From contig CAMWFQ010000004.1 in NCBI GenBank assembly GCA_947173495.1, positions 1 through 64,000 on the forward strand: 64,000 bases of DNA. The letters run 5' to 3'. Shown here piece after piece: positions 7,590 to 16,373 of the stretch (positions are counted from its first letter, which is position 1; each line of letters opens with the position of its first letter). The notes beneath the pieces were generated by a model. The model did not search any database, was not told the origin of the DNA, and worked only from the letters and a program-made list of their open reading frames with translations. The DNA comes from an uncultured Lachnospiraceae bacterium. Lineage in GTDB: Bacteria; Bacillota; Clostridia; Lachnospirales; Lachnospiraceae. Position numbers and translations under genes: made by a program.

Positions 7590-8552
7590 ATGAAAAAAAG
7601 CAGAATTTTAACCATAAGTGTACTTCTGTGTGCAGCGCTGTTTTCAGGCTGTACACAGAAAGGTAATATGCAGGAAGAGACTTTGGAGGATGTGGCGGCT
7701 CCCACTGTGGAAAAGGAAGCAAGGACAGCGGAAGATAATGGGGAAGCAGAGACGGAAAAGGAACCGGAGGATATTTCCGAAGATGTAATGCCGCAGGCAG
7801 ATGAGGGAGAAGCGCAGGCAGCCAGTCTGCCGGACGGTGTGTACACAGCGGAATTTAAAACAGACAGCAGTATGTTCCATGTAAGCGAAGCTTGCGATGG
7901 AAAAGGTACGCTGACAGTGGAAAACGGGGAGATGACGATTCATGTCTCCCTGGGTTCTAAGAAGATTTTAAACCTTTATCCCGGAACCGCCGAAGATGCC
8001 GCCAAAGAGGGTGCGGAGCTCTTAATGCCTACAGAGGATACTGTTACTTACAGTGACGGCCTGACGGAAGAGGTTTACGGTTTTGATGTGCCGGTTCCCG
8101 TATTGGAGGAAGAATTTGATCTGGCATTAATCGGAACAAAGGGGAAATGGTATGACCATAAGGTCAGTGTTTCTAAGCCGGAGCCTTTGGATAATGACGG
8201 GCAGACGAAAGCCGGGGATGTGGGCAGCCTTGAGGATGGCTCTTATACGGTAGAGCTTACTTTTGAAGGCGGAAGCGGGAAAGCAACGGTTTTATCCCCG
8301 GCACCGCTTACCGTGGAAGAGGGAGCGGTGAGCGCAACCCTTACATGGAGCAGTTCTAATTATGATTATATGATTGTGGGCGGGGAAAAGTATCTGCCGG
8401 TCAACACAGATGGCAATTCTGTATTTGAGGTTCCGGTTTTGGAATTTGATACGCCTATTGATGTGATTGGCGATACTGTGGCTATGAGCAAACCCCACGA
8501 GGTGGAGTATACAATCACCTTTCATTCAGATACGGTAAAGCCTGCGGAATGA
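7590..8552 (+). CDS. lipoprotein with two NEAT-like beta domains
   Basis: Surface lipoprotein of 320 residues (lipobox LFSGC, cysteine ~20) with an acidic linker and two related beta-rich modules at about residues 75-205 and 215-320. Each begins DGxYTxEFxx and continues GKGTLTVENGEMTIHVSL or GKATVLSPAPLTVEEGAVSA. The second ends in SSNYDYMIVGGEKYLPV. The pattern resembles NEAT or other iron/haem-transport associated Ig-like domains, which suggests tetrapyrrole or metal binding at the cell surface, but this is inference. ATG 7590 was chosen over an upstream TTG because AGAGGAG precedes it. It lies between lipoprotein CbiK and the substrate-binding protein in the riboswitch operon, so it probably works with both. 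Confidence 0.65.
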   Translation: MKKSRILTISVLLCAALFSGCTQKGNMQEETLEDVAAPTVEKEARTAEDNGEAETEKEPEDISEDVMPQADEGEAQAASLPDGVYTAEFKTDSSMFHVSEACDGKGTLTVENGEMTIHVSLGSKKILNLYPGTAEDAAKEGAELLMPTEDTVTYSDGLTEEVYGFDVPVPVLEEEFDLALIGTKGKWYDHKVSVSKPEPLDNDGQTKAGDVGSLEDGSYTVELTFEGGSGKATVLSPAPLTVEEGAVSATLTWSSSNYDYMIVGGEKYLPVNTDGNSVFEVPVLEFDTPIDVIGDTVAMSKPHEVEYTITFHSDTVKPAE

Positions 8553-8565
8553 GAGGTAGGGGGAT

Positions 8566-9810
8566 ATGAAGGAAAAAAAGAAGATTATCATAATCAGTCT
8601 GCTTTTTACAGGACTATCGTGGCTGTATGGCTGCGGCAGTCCTTCTTCTGATTTGGATGTAGGAGCAGGCGGGCAGACACAGGCAGAGTCTGTCGAAGTG
8701 GAAAAGGCAGAAGAGCAGGCAGAGTCCGGAATAGCGGCAAAAGCGGAAGCACAGGCAGAGGCAGGGCTTGTGTATGAAAGCAGCATGGAGCTTTGTTATG
8801 CGGAGAACTTCACGGTAGATTACTACGAGGGCGGCTATACTATGCTGACGACAACCATGGACGGGGAGCGATTTTTGCTCGTGCCGGAAAATGGAGGGAT
8901 ACCGGGAGGACTGGAAGAAGATATCACGGTGCTTTACCGCCCGGTTCAGGATATTTATCTGGTTGCCTCTTCCGCCATGGATATGTTTGCCCAGTTAGGC
9001 AGCATGGATGCGATTGCATTTTCAGGGCAGAAGGAAGATGGGTGGTACATAGAAGCGGCAAGGGAAGCCATGGCAAATGGCGATATTGTGTATGCAGGCA
9101 AGTATAACAGGCCGGATTATGAGCTGATCGTGTCTAAGGGGTGTTCCCTTGCAGTGGAGAACATGATGATTTCCCATTCCCCGGAGGTGATAGAAAAACT
9201 GGAAGAGTTCGGTATCCCCGCCATGATTGACTATTCCAGCTATGAAAACCATCCTCTCGGCAGGGTGGAATGGGTGAAATTTTACGGAACGCTGTTGGGA
9301 AAAGAAGATGAAGCAAACCGGATATTCGAGGAGCAGCGGAAAATTCTTGAAAGGGTAAGTGAGGATGAGAAAACGGACAAGACAGTTGCTTTCTTTTTCA
9401 TCACTTCTAATGGTCTGGTGCAGGTGAGAGAGCCTTCGGACTATATTCCGAAGGTAATAGAACTTGCCGGGGGTAGATATATCTTTGAGGATTTGGGCAG
9501 CCCGGAAACAAAGCGCTCCACCTTGAACATGCAGGTAGAGGAGTTTTACAACGGTGCAAAGGATGCGGATTTTCTGATTTACAACAGTTCCATTGACGGC
9601 GGGGTTTCCAGTGTGGAGGAATTACTGGATAAATGTGGGCCTTTAGCTGATTTTAAGGCGGTCAGGGAAGGGAACGTGTGGTGTACCACAAATGACATGT
9701 ACCAGCAGTCTTTATCCATTGGGTATCTGATGGAGGATATTCACGGTATGCTCCGGGGAAAAGAGGATGGGATGCACTACCTGTTCCCCCTTTCAAAATT
9801 GGAGCAGTGA
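8566..9810 (+). CDS. ABC transporter substrate-binding lipoprotein (FecB/BtuF class)
   Basis: Solute-binding lipoprotein (lipobox LYGCG, cysteine ~23) for a FecCD-type importer. It is 414 residues long with a Glu/Ala-rich linker after the anchor. The core has the two-lobe helical-backbone pattern of cluster A-II binding proteins: QDIYLVASSAMDMFAQLGSMD, IVSKGCSLAVENMM, EEFGIPAMIDYSSYENHPLG and a C-terminal ELAGGRYIFEDLG. The long helix between lobes (GTLLGKEDEANRIFEEQRK) is typical. Ligand class could be corrinoid, sirohydrochlorin or haem; the operon and its riboswitch favour a cobalt tetrapyrrole. It starts 14 nt after the preceding lipoprotein and is followed by permease and ATPase genes. 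Confidence 0.87.
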   Translation: MKEKKKIIIISLLFTGLSWLYGCGSPSSDLDVGAGGQTQAESVEVEKAEEQAESGIAAKAEAQAEAGLVYESSMELCYAENFTVDYYEGGYTMLTTTMDGERFLLVPENGGIPGGLEEDITVLYRPVQDIYLVASSAMDMFAQLGSMDAIAFSGQKEDGWYIEAAREAMANGDIVYAGKYNRPDYELIVSKGCSLAVENMMISHSPEVIEKLEEFGIPAMIDYSSYENHPLGRVEWVKFYGTLLGKEDEANRIFEEQRKILERVSEDEKTDKTVAFFFITSNGLVQVREPSDYIPKVIELAGGRYIFEDLGSPETKRSTLNMQVEEFYNGAKDADFLIYNSSIDGGVSSVEELLDKCGPLADFKAVREGNVWCTTNDMYQQSLSIGYLMEDIHGMLRGKEDGMHYLFPLSKLEQ

Positions 9811-9880
9811 ATCAAAAATAAAGATTTTTGTCGCTCGTTATAAAACCGGGAAAAGGAAATATCGGGAAAAAAGGAGACAT

Positions 9881-9910
9881 ATGGAGGAAAGGGCAGTGAT
9901 AAACATATGA
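9881..9910 (+). CDS. possible 9-codon leader minicistron
   Basis: ATG at 9881 follows a strong AAAAAAGGAGAC Shine-Dalgarno and encodes MEERAVINI. Its TGA (9908-9910) overlaps the permease start (ATGA), so translation could be coupled. There is no evidence that the peptide itself has a role. Confidence 0.3.
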   Translation: MEERAVINI

Positions 9911-10947
9911 GGGATAAGAGAGAACACAGGTGTCTGTTGGCATATATTTTACTTGCGCTGGGGGTTTTGGGTCTTTTTATCCTGAATGTCTGTATTGGCA
10001 GCGTGGGGATTCCTTTGTCGGAGATTGCAGGGGCGCTTACAGGGCGGGAGGGCGATGGAACATCGGTAAGGATTCTGTGGGATATCAGGCTGCCCAGGGC
10101 GGCGGCCGGGTTTTTGCTTGGCGGGGCGCTTTCCCTTTCCGGTTATCTGTTGCAGACTTTTTTCAACAATCCGATTGCCGGGCCTTTTGTACTTGGTATT
10201 TCCTCCGGTGCAAAGATGGCGGTAGCGCTTGTGATGGTATTTTTTATGAGATGGCAGATCCTATCGGGAAGGGAGGTCAGGGTTACTTCGGCATTTATGA
10301 TACTGGCAGCGTTTCTGGGGGCGATGCTGTCCATGGGGTTTGTGCTTCTGATGTCGAGGAAGGTCAGCCATATGTCCATGCTGGTGGTCAGCGGGGTAAT
10401 GATTGGCTATATCTGTTCGGCAGTTACGGAGCTGGTGGTTACTTTTGCAAGTGATGCCCAGATAGTCAATCTCCATAACTGGTCTAGGGGAAGCTTTTCG
10501 GGTATGACCTGGGAGAATGTACAGGTCATGGCTGTGGTGAGCGTTCCTGCTTTCGCGGCGGTGTTTCTGTTGTCAAAGCCTCTTTCAGCATATCGACTTG
10601 GGGAAATCTATGCCCGGAACATGGGGGTAAACCTGAAATTTCTGCGGGTATGTCTGGTAATGCTTTCCAGTATCTTGTCTGCATGTGTGGTGGCTTTTGC
10701 CGGACCGATTTCTTTTGTGGGGATTGCAACGCCGCATCTGGTCAGGAAGCTGTCAGGAACAGCGCAGCCGCTTAAGATGATACCGGCCTGTTTTCTGGGA
10801 GGGAGTGTTTTCTGCCTGTTCAGTGACTTACTGGCAAGAACCCTGCTTGCCCCTACGGAACTTTCTATCAGTACGGTAACGGCGATTTTCGGCGCTCCGG
10901 TGGTGCTATGGATTATGTCGGAGCGTAGAAAAGGGAGGGCGGCATAA
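9907..10947 (+). CDS. FecCD family ABC transporter permease
   Basis: Integral membrane permease of the iron-siderophore/haem/B12 importer family (FecC, BtuC), 346 residues with about 9-10 hydrophobic segments. Typical blocks are DIRLPRAAAGFLLGGALSLS (~60-80), the family NNPIAGPFVLGISSGAK (~93-110), WSRGSFSG (~197) and the C-terminal GPISFVGIATPHLVR (~268-282). It should pair with the binding protein upstream and the ATPase whose start overlaps its stop. ATG 9907 overlaps the stop of a possible minicistron, which suggests translational coupling. Substrate is probably a corrinoid or precursor given the operon context. Confidence 0.93.
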   Translation: MRDKREHRCLLAYILLALGVLGLFILNVCIGSVGIPLSEIAGALTGREGDGTSVRILWDIRLPRAAAGFLLGGALSLSGYLLQTFFNNPIAGPFVLGISSGAKMAVALVMVFFMRWQILSGREVRVTSAFMILAAFLGAMLSMGFVLLMSRKVSHMSMLVVSGVMIGYICSAVTELVVTFASDAQIVNLHNWSRGSFSGMTWENVQVMAVVSVPAFAAVFLLSKPLSAYRLGEIYARNMGVNLKFLRVCLVMLSSILSACVVAFAGPISFVGIATPHLVRKLSGTAQPLKMIPACFLGGSVFCLFSDLLARTLLAPTELSISTVTAIFGAPVVLWIMSERRKGRAA

Positions 10948-11735
10948 TGGAGTATTACTTTCAGACAAGACAGCTCATCGTGGGATATCAGGGGAAACCG
11001 CTGGTTAAGCATATAGAGATCGGCCTTAGTAAGGGAGAAATTATGACGCTGGTGGGTCCTAACGGTGCGGGAAAGTCTACCCTGCTGAAAAGCATTGCGG
11101 GGCAGCTTCGGCTCCTTGGCGGGGCGGTTTTTCTGGATGGAAAGAATACAGGGCAGATGTCAGGCCGGGAACTTTCCCAAAAGATGGCGGTGGTCTTTAC
11201 GGAAAAGATGCAGACGGAGTTAATGACTTGTGAGGACGTGGTAGCTACCGGAAGATATCCGTACACCGGATATTTCGGCATTCTGTCTAAGAAGGACCGC
11301 GCTCTTGTGGGGGAAGCTATGGAACTGGTTCATGTGTCCGGGATCAGACATCAGGATTTTACGGAGGTCAGCGACGGGCAGAGGCAGAGGGTCATGCTTG
11401 CAAGGGCAATCGCTCAGGAACCAGAGGTGATTGTCATGGACGAGCCGGTTTCCTTTCTGGATATCCGGCATAAGCTTGAATTTCTTTCTGTACTCCTTGC
11501 GCTGCGGGAAAAGAAGGGGCTTACGGTGATTATGTCGCTGCATGAACTGGAACTGGCTAAAATTGTTTCCGATAAGATTCTGTGCCTTAAGGGGGAATAT
11601 GTGGAGGGGTATGGTCCGCCGGAGGAGATATTCAGGGGGGATTTTATAAAAAGGCTTTTTGGACTTTCAGAGGAGAACTTTCAGGGGAATGAAAAGCTCC
11701 TTGGGTATCTTGGACGGGTTGGAAGAGGAGAGTAG
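10947..11735 (+). CDS. ABC transporter ATPase (FecE/BtuD class)
   Basis: ATP-binding subunit of the importer, 262 residues. Walker A is GPNGAGKST (~37-45), the signature motif is the variant [16 protein letters not shown] (~143-158), Walker B is [12 protein letters not shown] (~165-176) and the switch His is in MSLHELELA. The C-terminal region [16 protein letters not shown] is typical of FecE/BtuD. The start overlaps the permease stop. The whole importer is embedded within the riboswitch-controlled operon, so it should be repressed when adenosylcobalamin is plentiful. Confidence 0.94.
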   Translation: MEYYFQTRQLIVGYQGKPLVKHIEIGLSKGEIMTLVGPNGAGKSTLLKSIAGQLRLLGGAVFLDGKNTGQMSGRELSQKMAVVFTEKMQTELMTCEDVVATGRYPYTGYFGILSKKDRALVGEAMELVHVSGIRHQDFTEVSDGQRQRVMLARAIAQEPEVIVMDEPVSFLDIRHKLEFLSVLLALREKKGLTVIMSLHELELAKIVSDKILCLKGEYVEGYGPPEEIFRGDFIKRLFGLSEENFQGNEKLLGYLGRVGRGE

Positions 11736-11737
11736 CA

Positions 11738-13273
11738 ATGGCAAAAGTAATTATGGTTCAGGGAACAATGTCAAATGCGGGGAAGAGTTTTCTGGTTGCG
11801 GGGCTTTGCCGGATTATGCACAGGGACGGATACCGGGTGGCTCCTTTCAAATCCCAGAATATGGCGCTGAATTCCTATATCACGGAGGAAGGGCTTGAGA
11901 TGGGAAGGGCGCAGGTCATGCAGGCAGAGGCAGCGGGCATAAAGCCTATGGTCTGCATGAACCCCATTTTGTTAAAGCCCACAAGCCATACCGGCTCACA
12001 GGTCATTGTAAACGGGGAAGTTCTGGGGAATATGAGCGCCAGGGATTATTTTGTCTATAAGAAAAATCTGGTTCCGGATATCAAAAATGCCTTTCGGAAA
12101 TTGACAGAGTATGCGGATATTATCGTGGTGGAGGGGGCGGGCAGCCCTGCGGAGGTCAATCTGCGGGAAAATGATATTGTGAATATGGGGCTTGCGGAGC
12201 TGATTGATGCCCCGGTGCTTCTGGTGGGGGATATTGACAGGGGCGGCGTGTTTGCCCAGCTTTTGGGAACTCTCATGCTGCTTACGGAAGCGGAGAAGGA
12301 GAGGGTAAAGGGGATTATCATCAATAAATTCAGGGGAGATGCCTCTTTGCTTGATTCCGGTATTGCCATACTGGAACAAAAGGGCGGCGTTCCGGTCATG
12401 GGTGTGGTTCCCTATATGGATGTTGCGCTGGAGGATGAGGACAGCCTGACAGAGCGGTTTGGTCAGAGAAAGAAGGGCTGTATTGACCTTGCGGTAATCC
12501 GATACCCGAGAATATCCAATTTCACGGATTTTAATGTTTTTGAACAGACGCCTTTTGTATCCATCCGCTATGTTACCCGTGCATCTCAGTTGGGCCATCC
12601 GGATATGGTCATTCTTCCCGGAAGTAAGAATACCATGGGGGATTTGAAATGGATGCGCGAAAACGGCATGGAGTCGGCTGTGAAAAAGCTGGCGGCGGAA
12701 ATTCCGGTCTTTGGAATCTGCGGCGGTTATCAGATGCTGGGGGAATGGCTCTCTGACCCGGAAGGGGTAGAGGAGGGAGGAAGCCTTCGGGGAATAGGGC
12801 TGCTTCCCGTGCATACCCGGATGGGGGAGGAAAAGGTGCGCTGCATAACGGAGGGGAAAATCAATTCTGTGGAAGGGATTCTGAAGGGGATTTCCGGGAT
12901 GGAATATGCGGGTTATGAGATTCATATGGGGCGGACTGATTTTGTGGAAGATGAGGCGTTTGGCGGGAAGGAAAAAGCTGTTACACAACAGGAAGGGACA
13001 GAAAGTCGGGTGCGGCAGGCGGATACGGATGTTGTGATTAACAGAGAGAATGTGTATGGAACCTATCTTCATGGGATTTTTGACAGAGGGAAAACCGCTG
13101 CCGCATTGATAGGAGCCCTTGCGGAGCAAAAGGGAATCGGCTTGGCAGGAGCCCACTTTGAGGACTATGGGAGTTTTAAAGAAAGACAGTTTGACAGGCT
13201 GGCGGATACCCTGCGCAAGTATCTGGATATGGAGGAAATTTATGGAATGCTTAAGGAAACCCGGCTTAAATAG
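11738..13273 (+). CDS. cbiP: cobyric acid synthase CbiP/CobQ
   Basis: Glutamine-dependent amidase that amidates the b, d, e and g carboxylates of adenosylcobyrinic acid a,c-diamide. The N-terminal synthetase domain begins with the P-loop-like [16 protein letters not shown] and has [13 protein letters not shown] and [20 protein letters not shown]. The C-terminal type I amidotransferase domain has nucleophile Cys in [11 protein letters not shown] (~328) and His in TYLHGIFD (~443). A Gln/Thr-rich stretch ([18 protein letters not shown], ~413-430) just before the His is longer than usual. Length 511 aa is normal. It starts 2 nt after the ATPase gene. Confidence 0.96.
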   Translation: MAKVIMVQGTMSNAGKSFLVAGLCRIMHRDGYRVAPFKSQNMALNSYITEEGLEMGRAQVMQAEAAGIKPMVCMNPILLKPTSHTGSQVIVNGEVLGNMSARDYFVYKKNLVPDIKNAFRKLTEYADIIVVEGAGSPAEVNLRENDIVNMGLAELIDAPVLLVGDIDRGGVFAQLLGTLMLLTEAEKERVKGIIINKFRGDASLLDSGIAILEQKGGVPVMGVVPYMDVALEDEDSLTERFGQRKKGCIDLAVIRYPRISNFTDFNVFEQTPFVSIRYVTRASQLGHPDMVILPGSKNTMGDLKWMRENGMESAVKKLAAEIPVFGICGGYQMLGEWLSDPEGVEEGGSLRGIGLLPVHTRMGEEKVRCITEGKINSVEGILKGISGMEYAGYEIHMGRTDFVEDEAFGGKEKAVTQQEGTESRVRQADTDVVINRENVYGTYLHGIFDRGKTAAALIGALAEQKGIGLAGAHFEDYGSFKERQFDRLADTLRKYLDMEEIYGMLKETRLK

Positions 13274-14471
13274 GAAGATAAATACAGGTGCAGATACAGG
13301 TACAAATACAGATGTAGGCACAGATACAAACGCAATTACAGATACAAACACATTGGAAGCCCTGTTGAAACTGAAAATTGACAGGCCGGATGAAGAAATC
13401 CGCAGAAAGGTTCTTGCAAACTGGGATCATGTGGCAAAACCCTTAAATGGCATGGGGAGGTTTGAGGCTTTGGTTGCGCAGATCGGGGCAGTCAGCCGCA
13501 GGGAAAGACCGGACATTGGGAAGAAGGCTGTCATTATCATGTGTGCCGACAATGGAATCGTTGCGGAGGGAATCAGCCAGTCCGGGCAGGAGGTCACTTT
13601 TGCAGTGGCCAAAAACATGGCAAAAAAGAAATCCTCGGTGGGAAGGATGGCGGAGAGGATTGGCGCAGATACCATTCCGGTAGACATCGGTATGAACTGC
13701 AAGGAAACAATACCGGGAGTATTGGAGCGGAAAATCCGGTGCGGGACAAGGAACTTTAATGAAGAACCGGCTATGACACAGGAGGAAGCCCTGAAAGCAA
13801 TCTTTACCGGAATCAGGCTGGCGGCGGACTGTAAAGAAAAGGGATACGGGATTCTTGCCACAGGAGAGATGGGAATCGGAAATACCACTACCAGCAGCGC
13901 TGTGGCGGCTGCGCTCCTTGGCTGTGACGTTTCCGAAGTGACCGGAAGAGGGGCAGGGCTTTGTGATGAAAAGCTGGCGCACAAGCGTGAGGTCATTGCC
14001 CGGGCGCTTGGACGGTATCATCTGAAAGAGACGGAGGGGGAGAAAGCAGAGGGCATGGAAAAGAAGGCTCTCAGGATTCTGGAAGCAGTTGGCGGCTTTG
14101 ATATAGGCGGTCTTGCCGGGGTTTGTCTGGGCGGCGCTCTTTATCATATACCGGTGGTGCTGGATGGGGTAATCAGTATGGTTGCTGCGCTTTTGGCGGA
14201 GCGGATTCTTCCGGGAACCTGCGGGTATCTGATTCCCTCCCATAAGGGGAAGGAGCCTGCAATGGAAAAAATCTGCCGGGAATTGGGTCTTAGGCCGGTG
14301 ATTGAGGGGGAAATGGCCTTGGGGGAAGGGACGGGGGCGGTGATGATGCTTTCGCTTCTTGACCTGGCACTGGCTGTCTATGAGGACGGGGCGACCTTTT
14401 CGGATATCCGGATAGCGCAATATGAGCGGTATGAAAAGGAAGAGTATGGGGTTTGTGCCCCGATGAAATAG
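13242..14471 (+). CDS. cobT: nicotinate-nucleotide:dimethylbenzimidazole phosphoribosyltransferase CobT
   Basis: Makes the alpha-ribazole phosphate (lower ligand nucleotide) from nicotinate mononucleotide and a base. Core blocks are [54 protein letters not shown] and the catalytic-Glu-bearing [12 protein letters not shown] near the C-terminus. I chose ATG 13242 because GGAGG lies 6 nt upstream; this start overlaps the cbiP stop by 32 nt. It gives an unusual N-terminal extension made of Thr/Asp/Asn/Gly repeats (DNA 13281-13351) before the conserved [15 protein letters not shown]. Which base it activates cannot be told from the sequence. Confidence 0.94.
   Translation: MECLRKPGLNRKINTGADTGTNTDVGTDTNAITDTNTLEALLKLKIDRPDEEIRRKVLANWDHVAKPLNGMGRFEALVAQIGAVSRRERPDIGKKAVIIMCADNGIVAEGISQSGQEVTFAVAKNMAKKKSSVGRMAERIGADTIPVDIGMNCKETIPGVLERKIRCGTRNFNEEPAMTQEEALKAIFTGIRLAADCKEKGYGILATGEMGIGNTTTSSAVAAALLGCDVSEVTGRGAGLCDEKLAHKREVIARALGRYHLKETEGEKAEGMEKKALRILEAVGGFDIGGLAGVCLGGALYHIPVVLDGVISMVAALLAERILPGTCGYLIPSHKGKEPAMEKICRELGLRPVIEGEMALGEGTGAVMMLSLLDLALAVYEDGATFSDIRIAQYERYEKEEYGVCAPMK
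13281..13351 (+). repeat. degenerate GATACA-type microsatellite in cobT 5' end
   Basis: About 70 nt of imperfect 6/12/18-nt periodic sequence (ACAGATACAAAC occurs twice, ATACAGGT twice) just past the cbiP stop. It encodes a Thr/Asp/Asn-rich tract at the N-terminus of CobT. Confidence 0.75.
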
Positions 14472-14494
14472 GGAGCAAGTACGGGGATAGGATT

Positions 14495-15082
14495 ATGATG
14501 GTTTTGGTGATTGGAGGAAGCGGAAGCGGGAAGTCGCTCTGGGCAGAGGGCTATGTGGCCTCGTTTCCCGGACAGAAGTATTATCTCGCCACCATGCATA
14601 TTTATGACGAGGAGACCAGAGGGCGGATAGAAAGGCACAGGCGGCAAAGGAGCGGTAAGGGATTTTTCACCATAGAACAGCCGGTGGATATCCGGCTGGC
14701 GGCAGATAAAATAAATTTGTATCAGGAGAGGACAGAAAGCTACAGGCATGGAAAAGGGGTTGCTTTGCTGGAATGTATCGGCAGCCTTGCGGCAAACGAG
14801 ATGTTTGGCGGACAGGAGCCTGCGGCGGAAGAGGCAGTGGTGGAAAAGATTGTAAGCGGGATTGCTTCATTAAAAGAGGAACTTAAGAACCTTGTAATTG
14901 TAAGCAACAATGTTTTTGAGGACGGAAAGGTCTATGATGATACCACAATGGCTTATATCCGCGCCATGGGGTGGATTAATGAAAGGCTTGCGGCTATGGC
15001 GGATCAGGTGGTGGAAGTGGTGGCCGGCATTCCCGTCATATTAAAAGAAGAGCCGGGAGGGAATGTACCATGCACATTTTAA
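14495..15082 (+). CDS. cobU: adenosylcobinamide kinase/guanylyltransferase CobU
   Basis: Bifunctional enzyme that phosphorylates adenosylcobinamide and transfers GMP to it during nucleotide-loop assembly. P-loop GGSGSGKS is at the N-terminus. ATMHIYDEETRGRIERHRRQR carries the histidine expected to form the GMP intermediate, and LLECIGSLAANEMF and VIVSNNVFEDG are family blocks. ATG 14495 (or 14498) was preferred over an upstream TTG because the P-loop must lie close to the start. Length 195 aa is normal. The 3' end overlaps cobS by 13 nt. Confidence 0.94.
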   Translation: MMVLVIGGSGSGKSLWAEGYVASFPGQKYYLATMHIYDEETRGRIERHRRQRSGKGFFTIEQPVDIRLAADKINLYQERTESYRHGKGVALLECIGSLAANEMFGGQEPAAEEAVVEKIVSGIASLKEELKNLVIVSNNVFEDGKVYDDTTMAYIRAMGWINERLAAMADQVVEVVAGIPVILKEEPGGNVPCTF

Positions 15083-15840
15083 AATCCCTTGTCATTGCTT
15101 TTTCGATTTATTCTGCGATTCCTGTCCCCCAGTTTCCATGGGAAGAAAAGGATATGAAGTATATGCTCTGCTTTTTCCCGTGGGTCGGGGCGGTGGCGGG
15201 CATCTGTTTTTATCTGTGGAATGTTCTGTGCCAAAGGCTGGCGGTTGGAAATTTGTGCCGCACCATGGTCGGGGCGGCAATCCCGCTTGTGGTTACGGGG
15301 GGATTTCATGTAGACGGTTTTATGGACACCATGGATGCGCTTCGTTCCTATGGAACGAAAGAAAAGAAGCTGGAAATTTTAAAGGATTCCCACATCGGGG
15401 CATTTGCAGTGATTATGCTTGCGGTATACGGGTTGCTTTATCTCGGGGCTTATTCGGAGGTATTAAGCGTCAGGCTTTTGCGTGTATTAAGCGGCGGATT
15501 CTTTTTATCCCGGTGCCTGAGCGGAATCAGCGTTGTATCTTTTCCTTCGGCAAAAAAGGAAGGGATGCTTTACCATTTTGCGGACAGCTCCCGGAAAAGC
15601 ATTGTGAAATGGTCTTTGTATCTGCAGGGAGTGTGCTGTATCGGTTTTATGCTCTGGCAGTCGCCCGGTGCGGCGGCTGTGACCGGGGCTGCTCTGCTTT
15701 GTTTTTTCTATTATTACTGGCGGAGCAAAAAGGAATTTGGCGGCATTACAGGCGATACGGCAGGCTTTTTTATTCTGGTTTGTGAGGGGAGCATGATGCT
15801 TGTGGCGGCGGTTATGGAGATTGCAGGGAGGTTAGTGTGA
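15070..15840 (+). CDS. cobS: adenosylcobinamide-GDP ribazoletransferase CobS
   Basis: Membrane-embedded cobalamin synthase that joins adenosylcobinamide-GDP and alpha-ribazole (phosphate). It is 256 residues long with about 6-7 hydrophobic segments. The conserved acidic block GGFHVDGFMDTMDALRSY lies at residues ~76-93, followed by KDSHIGAFAVIMLAVY. The start codon lies inside the end of cobU (13-nt overlap). The stop overlaps the base of a multi-hairpin element that separates it from the cobU-like gene. Confidence 0.95.
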   Translation: MHILKSLVIAFSIYSAIPVPQFPWEEKDMKYMLCFFPWVGAVAGICFYLWNVLCQRLAVGNLCRTMVGAAIPLVVTGGFHVDGFMDTMDALRSYGTKEKKLEILKDSHIGAFAVIMLAVYGLLYLGAYSEVLSVRLLRVLSGGFFLSRCLSGISVVSFPSAKKEGMLYHFADSSRKSIVKWSLYLQGVCCIGFMLWQSPGAAAVTGAALLCFFYYYWRSKKEFGGITGDTAGFFILVCEGSMMLVAAVMEIAGRLV

Positions 15841-15977
15841 GAAGTACTTCTAATCACTCGCAGCAAAGGCTGCTTCGCGAAGAAGTACTAAGTCTGCTTT
15901 GCAGACTTTTCTCACACAGGAGAATGCGTGAAATACGGCATTCTCCGCATGGATTTGAGATTCCGCAAAGCGGAATC
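15835..15977 (+). other. cluster of five perfect hairpins between cobS and cobU-like gene
   Basis: An outer 9-bp stem (15835-15843/15909-15917) encloses an 8-bp stem (15843-15850/15882-15889), GCAGC/GCTGC (15860-15864/15869-15873) and AGTCTGC-TTT-GCAGACT (15891-15907). Two further hairpins follow: 15919-15927/15938-15946 (9 bp) and 15959-15966/15970-15977 (8 bp, AAA loop). There is no T-run, so these are not simple terminators. They may act on mRNA stability or coupling within the operon. Confidence 0.85.
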
Positions 15978-15989
15978 ATGGAGGAAAAG

Positions 15990-16373
15990 ATGAAGCTGGT
16001 GATTGGAGGATATGCACAGGGAAAGCTTGCATTTGTACTGGAACATTATGGAGCGGACAGGTGCAGGGTATGGGACGGTGTGTTGCCAAAAGAGGCAGAC
16101 GCCGGAATGGAAATGGTTGTCATTGACCATTTTCATAATTGGGTCAAGGGCTGTATGCTGGGGGGAGGCTGTCCGGAGGCGGAAGTGGGAGAATTTTTGA
16201 AGAATTTCCCGGATTGCGTGATTATCAGCGATGAAATCGGAAACGGTATCGTGCCGGTGGAGGCGTTTGAGAGGCAGTACAGGGAGCAGACGGGAAGAAT
16301 CCTTGTGGAGCTGGCCGGGAAGGCAGAGGAAGTGGTGCGTGTGATATGCGGAATCGGACAGAAAATCAAATAA
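15990..16373 (+). CDS. short CobU-like protein with degenerate P-loop
   Basis: A 127-residue paralogue of the cobinamide kinase fold. It begins MKLVIGGYAQGKLAFVL, where the P-loop GGSGSGKS of CobU is replaced by GGYAQGK. It retains IISDEIGNGIVPVEAFERQYREQTGRILVELAGKAEEV in split form (ISDEIGNGIVPVE and REQTGRILVELAGKA), which matches the C-terminal half of CobU (VSNEVG..., R...G..NQ..A). The guanylyltransferase histidine region is missing. ATG 15990 is preceded by GGAGG at 5 nt; the longer reading upstream crosses the hairpin cluster and is not credible. Its end overlaps cobC by 28 nt. Such short partners recur in Clostridia; function unknown, possibly regulatory or cobinamide binding. Confidence 0.7.
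   Translation: MKLVIGGYAQGKLAFVLEHYGADRCRVWDGVLPKEADAGMEMVVIDHFHNWVKGCMLGGGCPEAEVGEFLKNFPDCVIISDEIGNGIVPVEAFERQYREQTGRILVELAGKAEEVVRVICGIGQKIK

Noticed and set aside
11996-13351. A 451-codon minus-strand frame inside cbiP/cobT
   Set aside because: It is antisense to two well-supported genes and its amino-acid composition (His, Pro, Arg, Ser) is that of a codon-bias shadow. No ribosome binding site was found.
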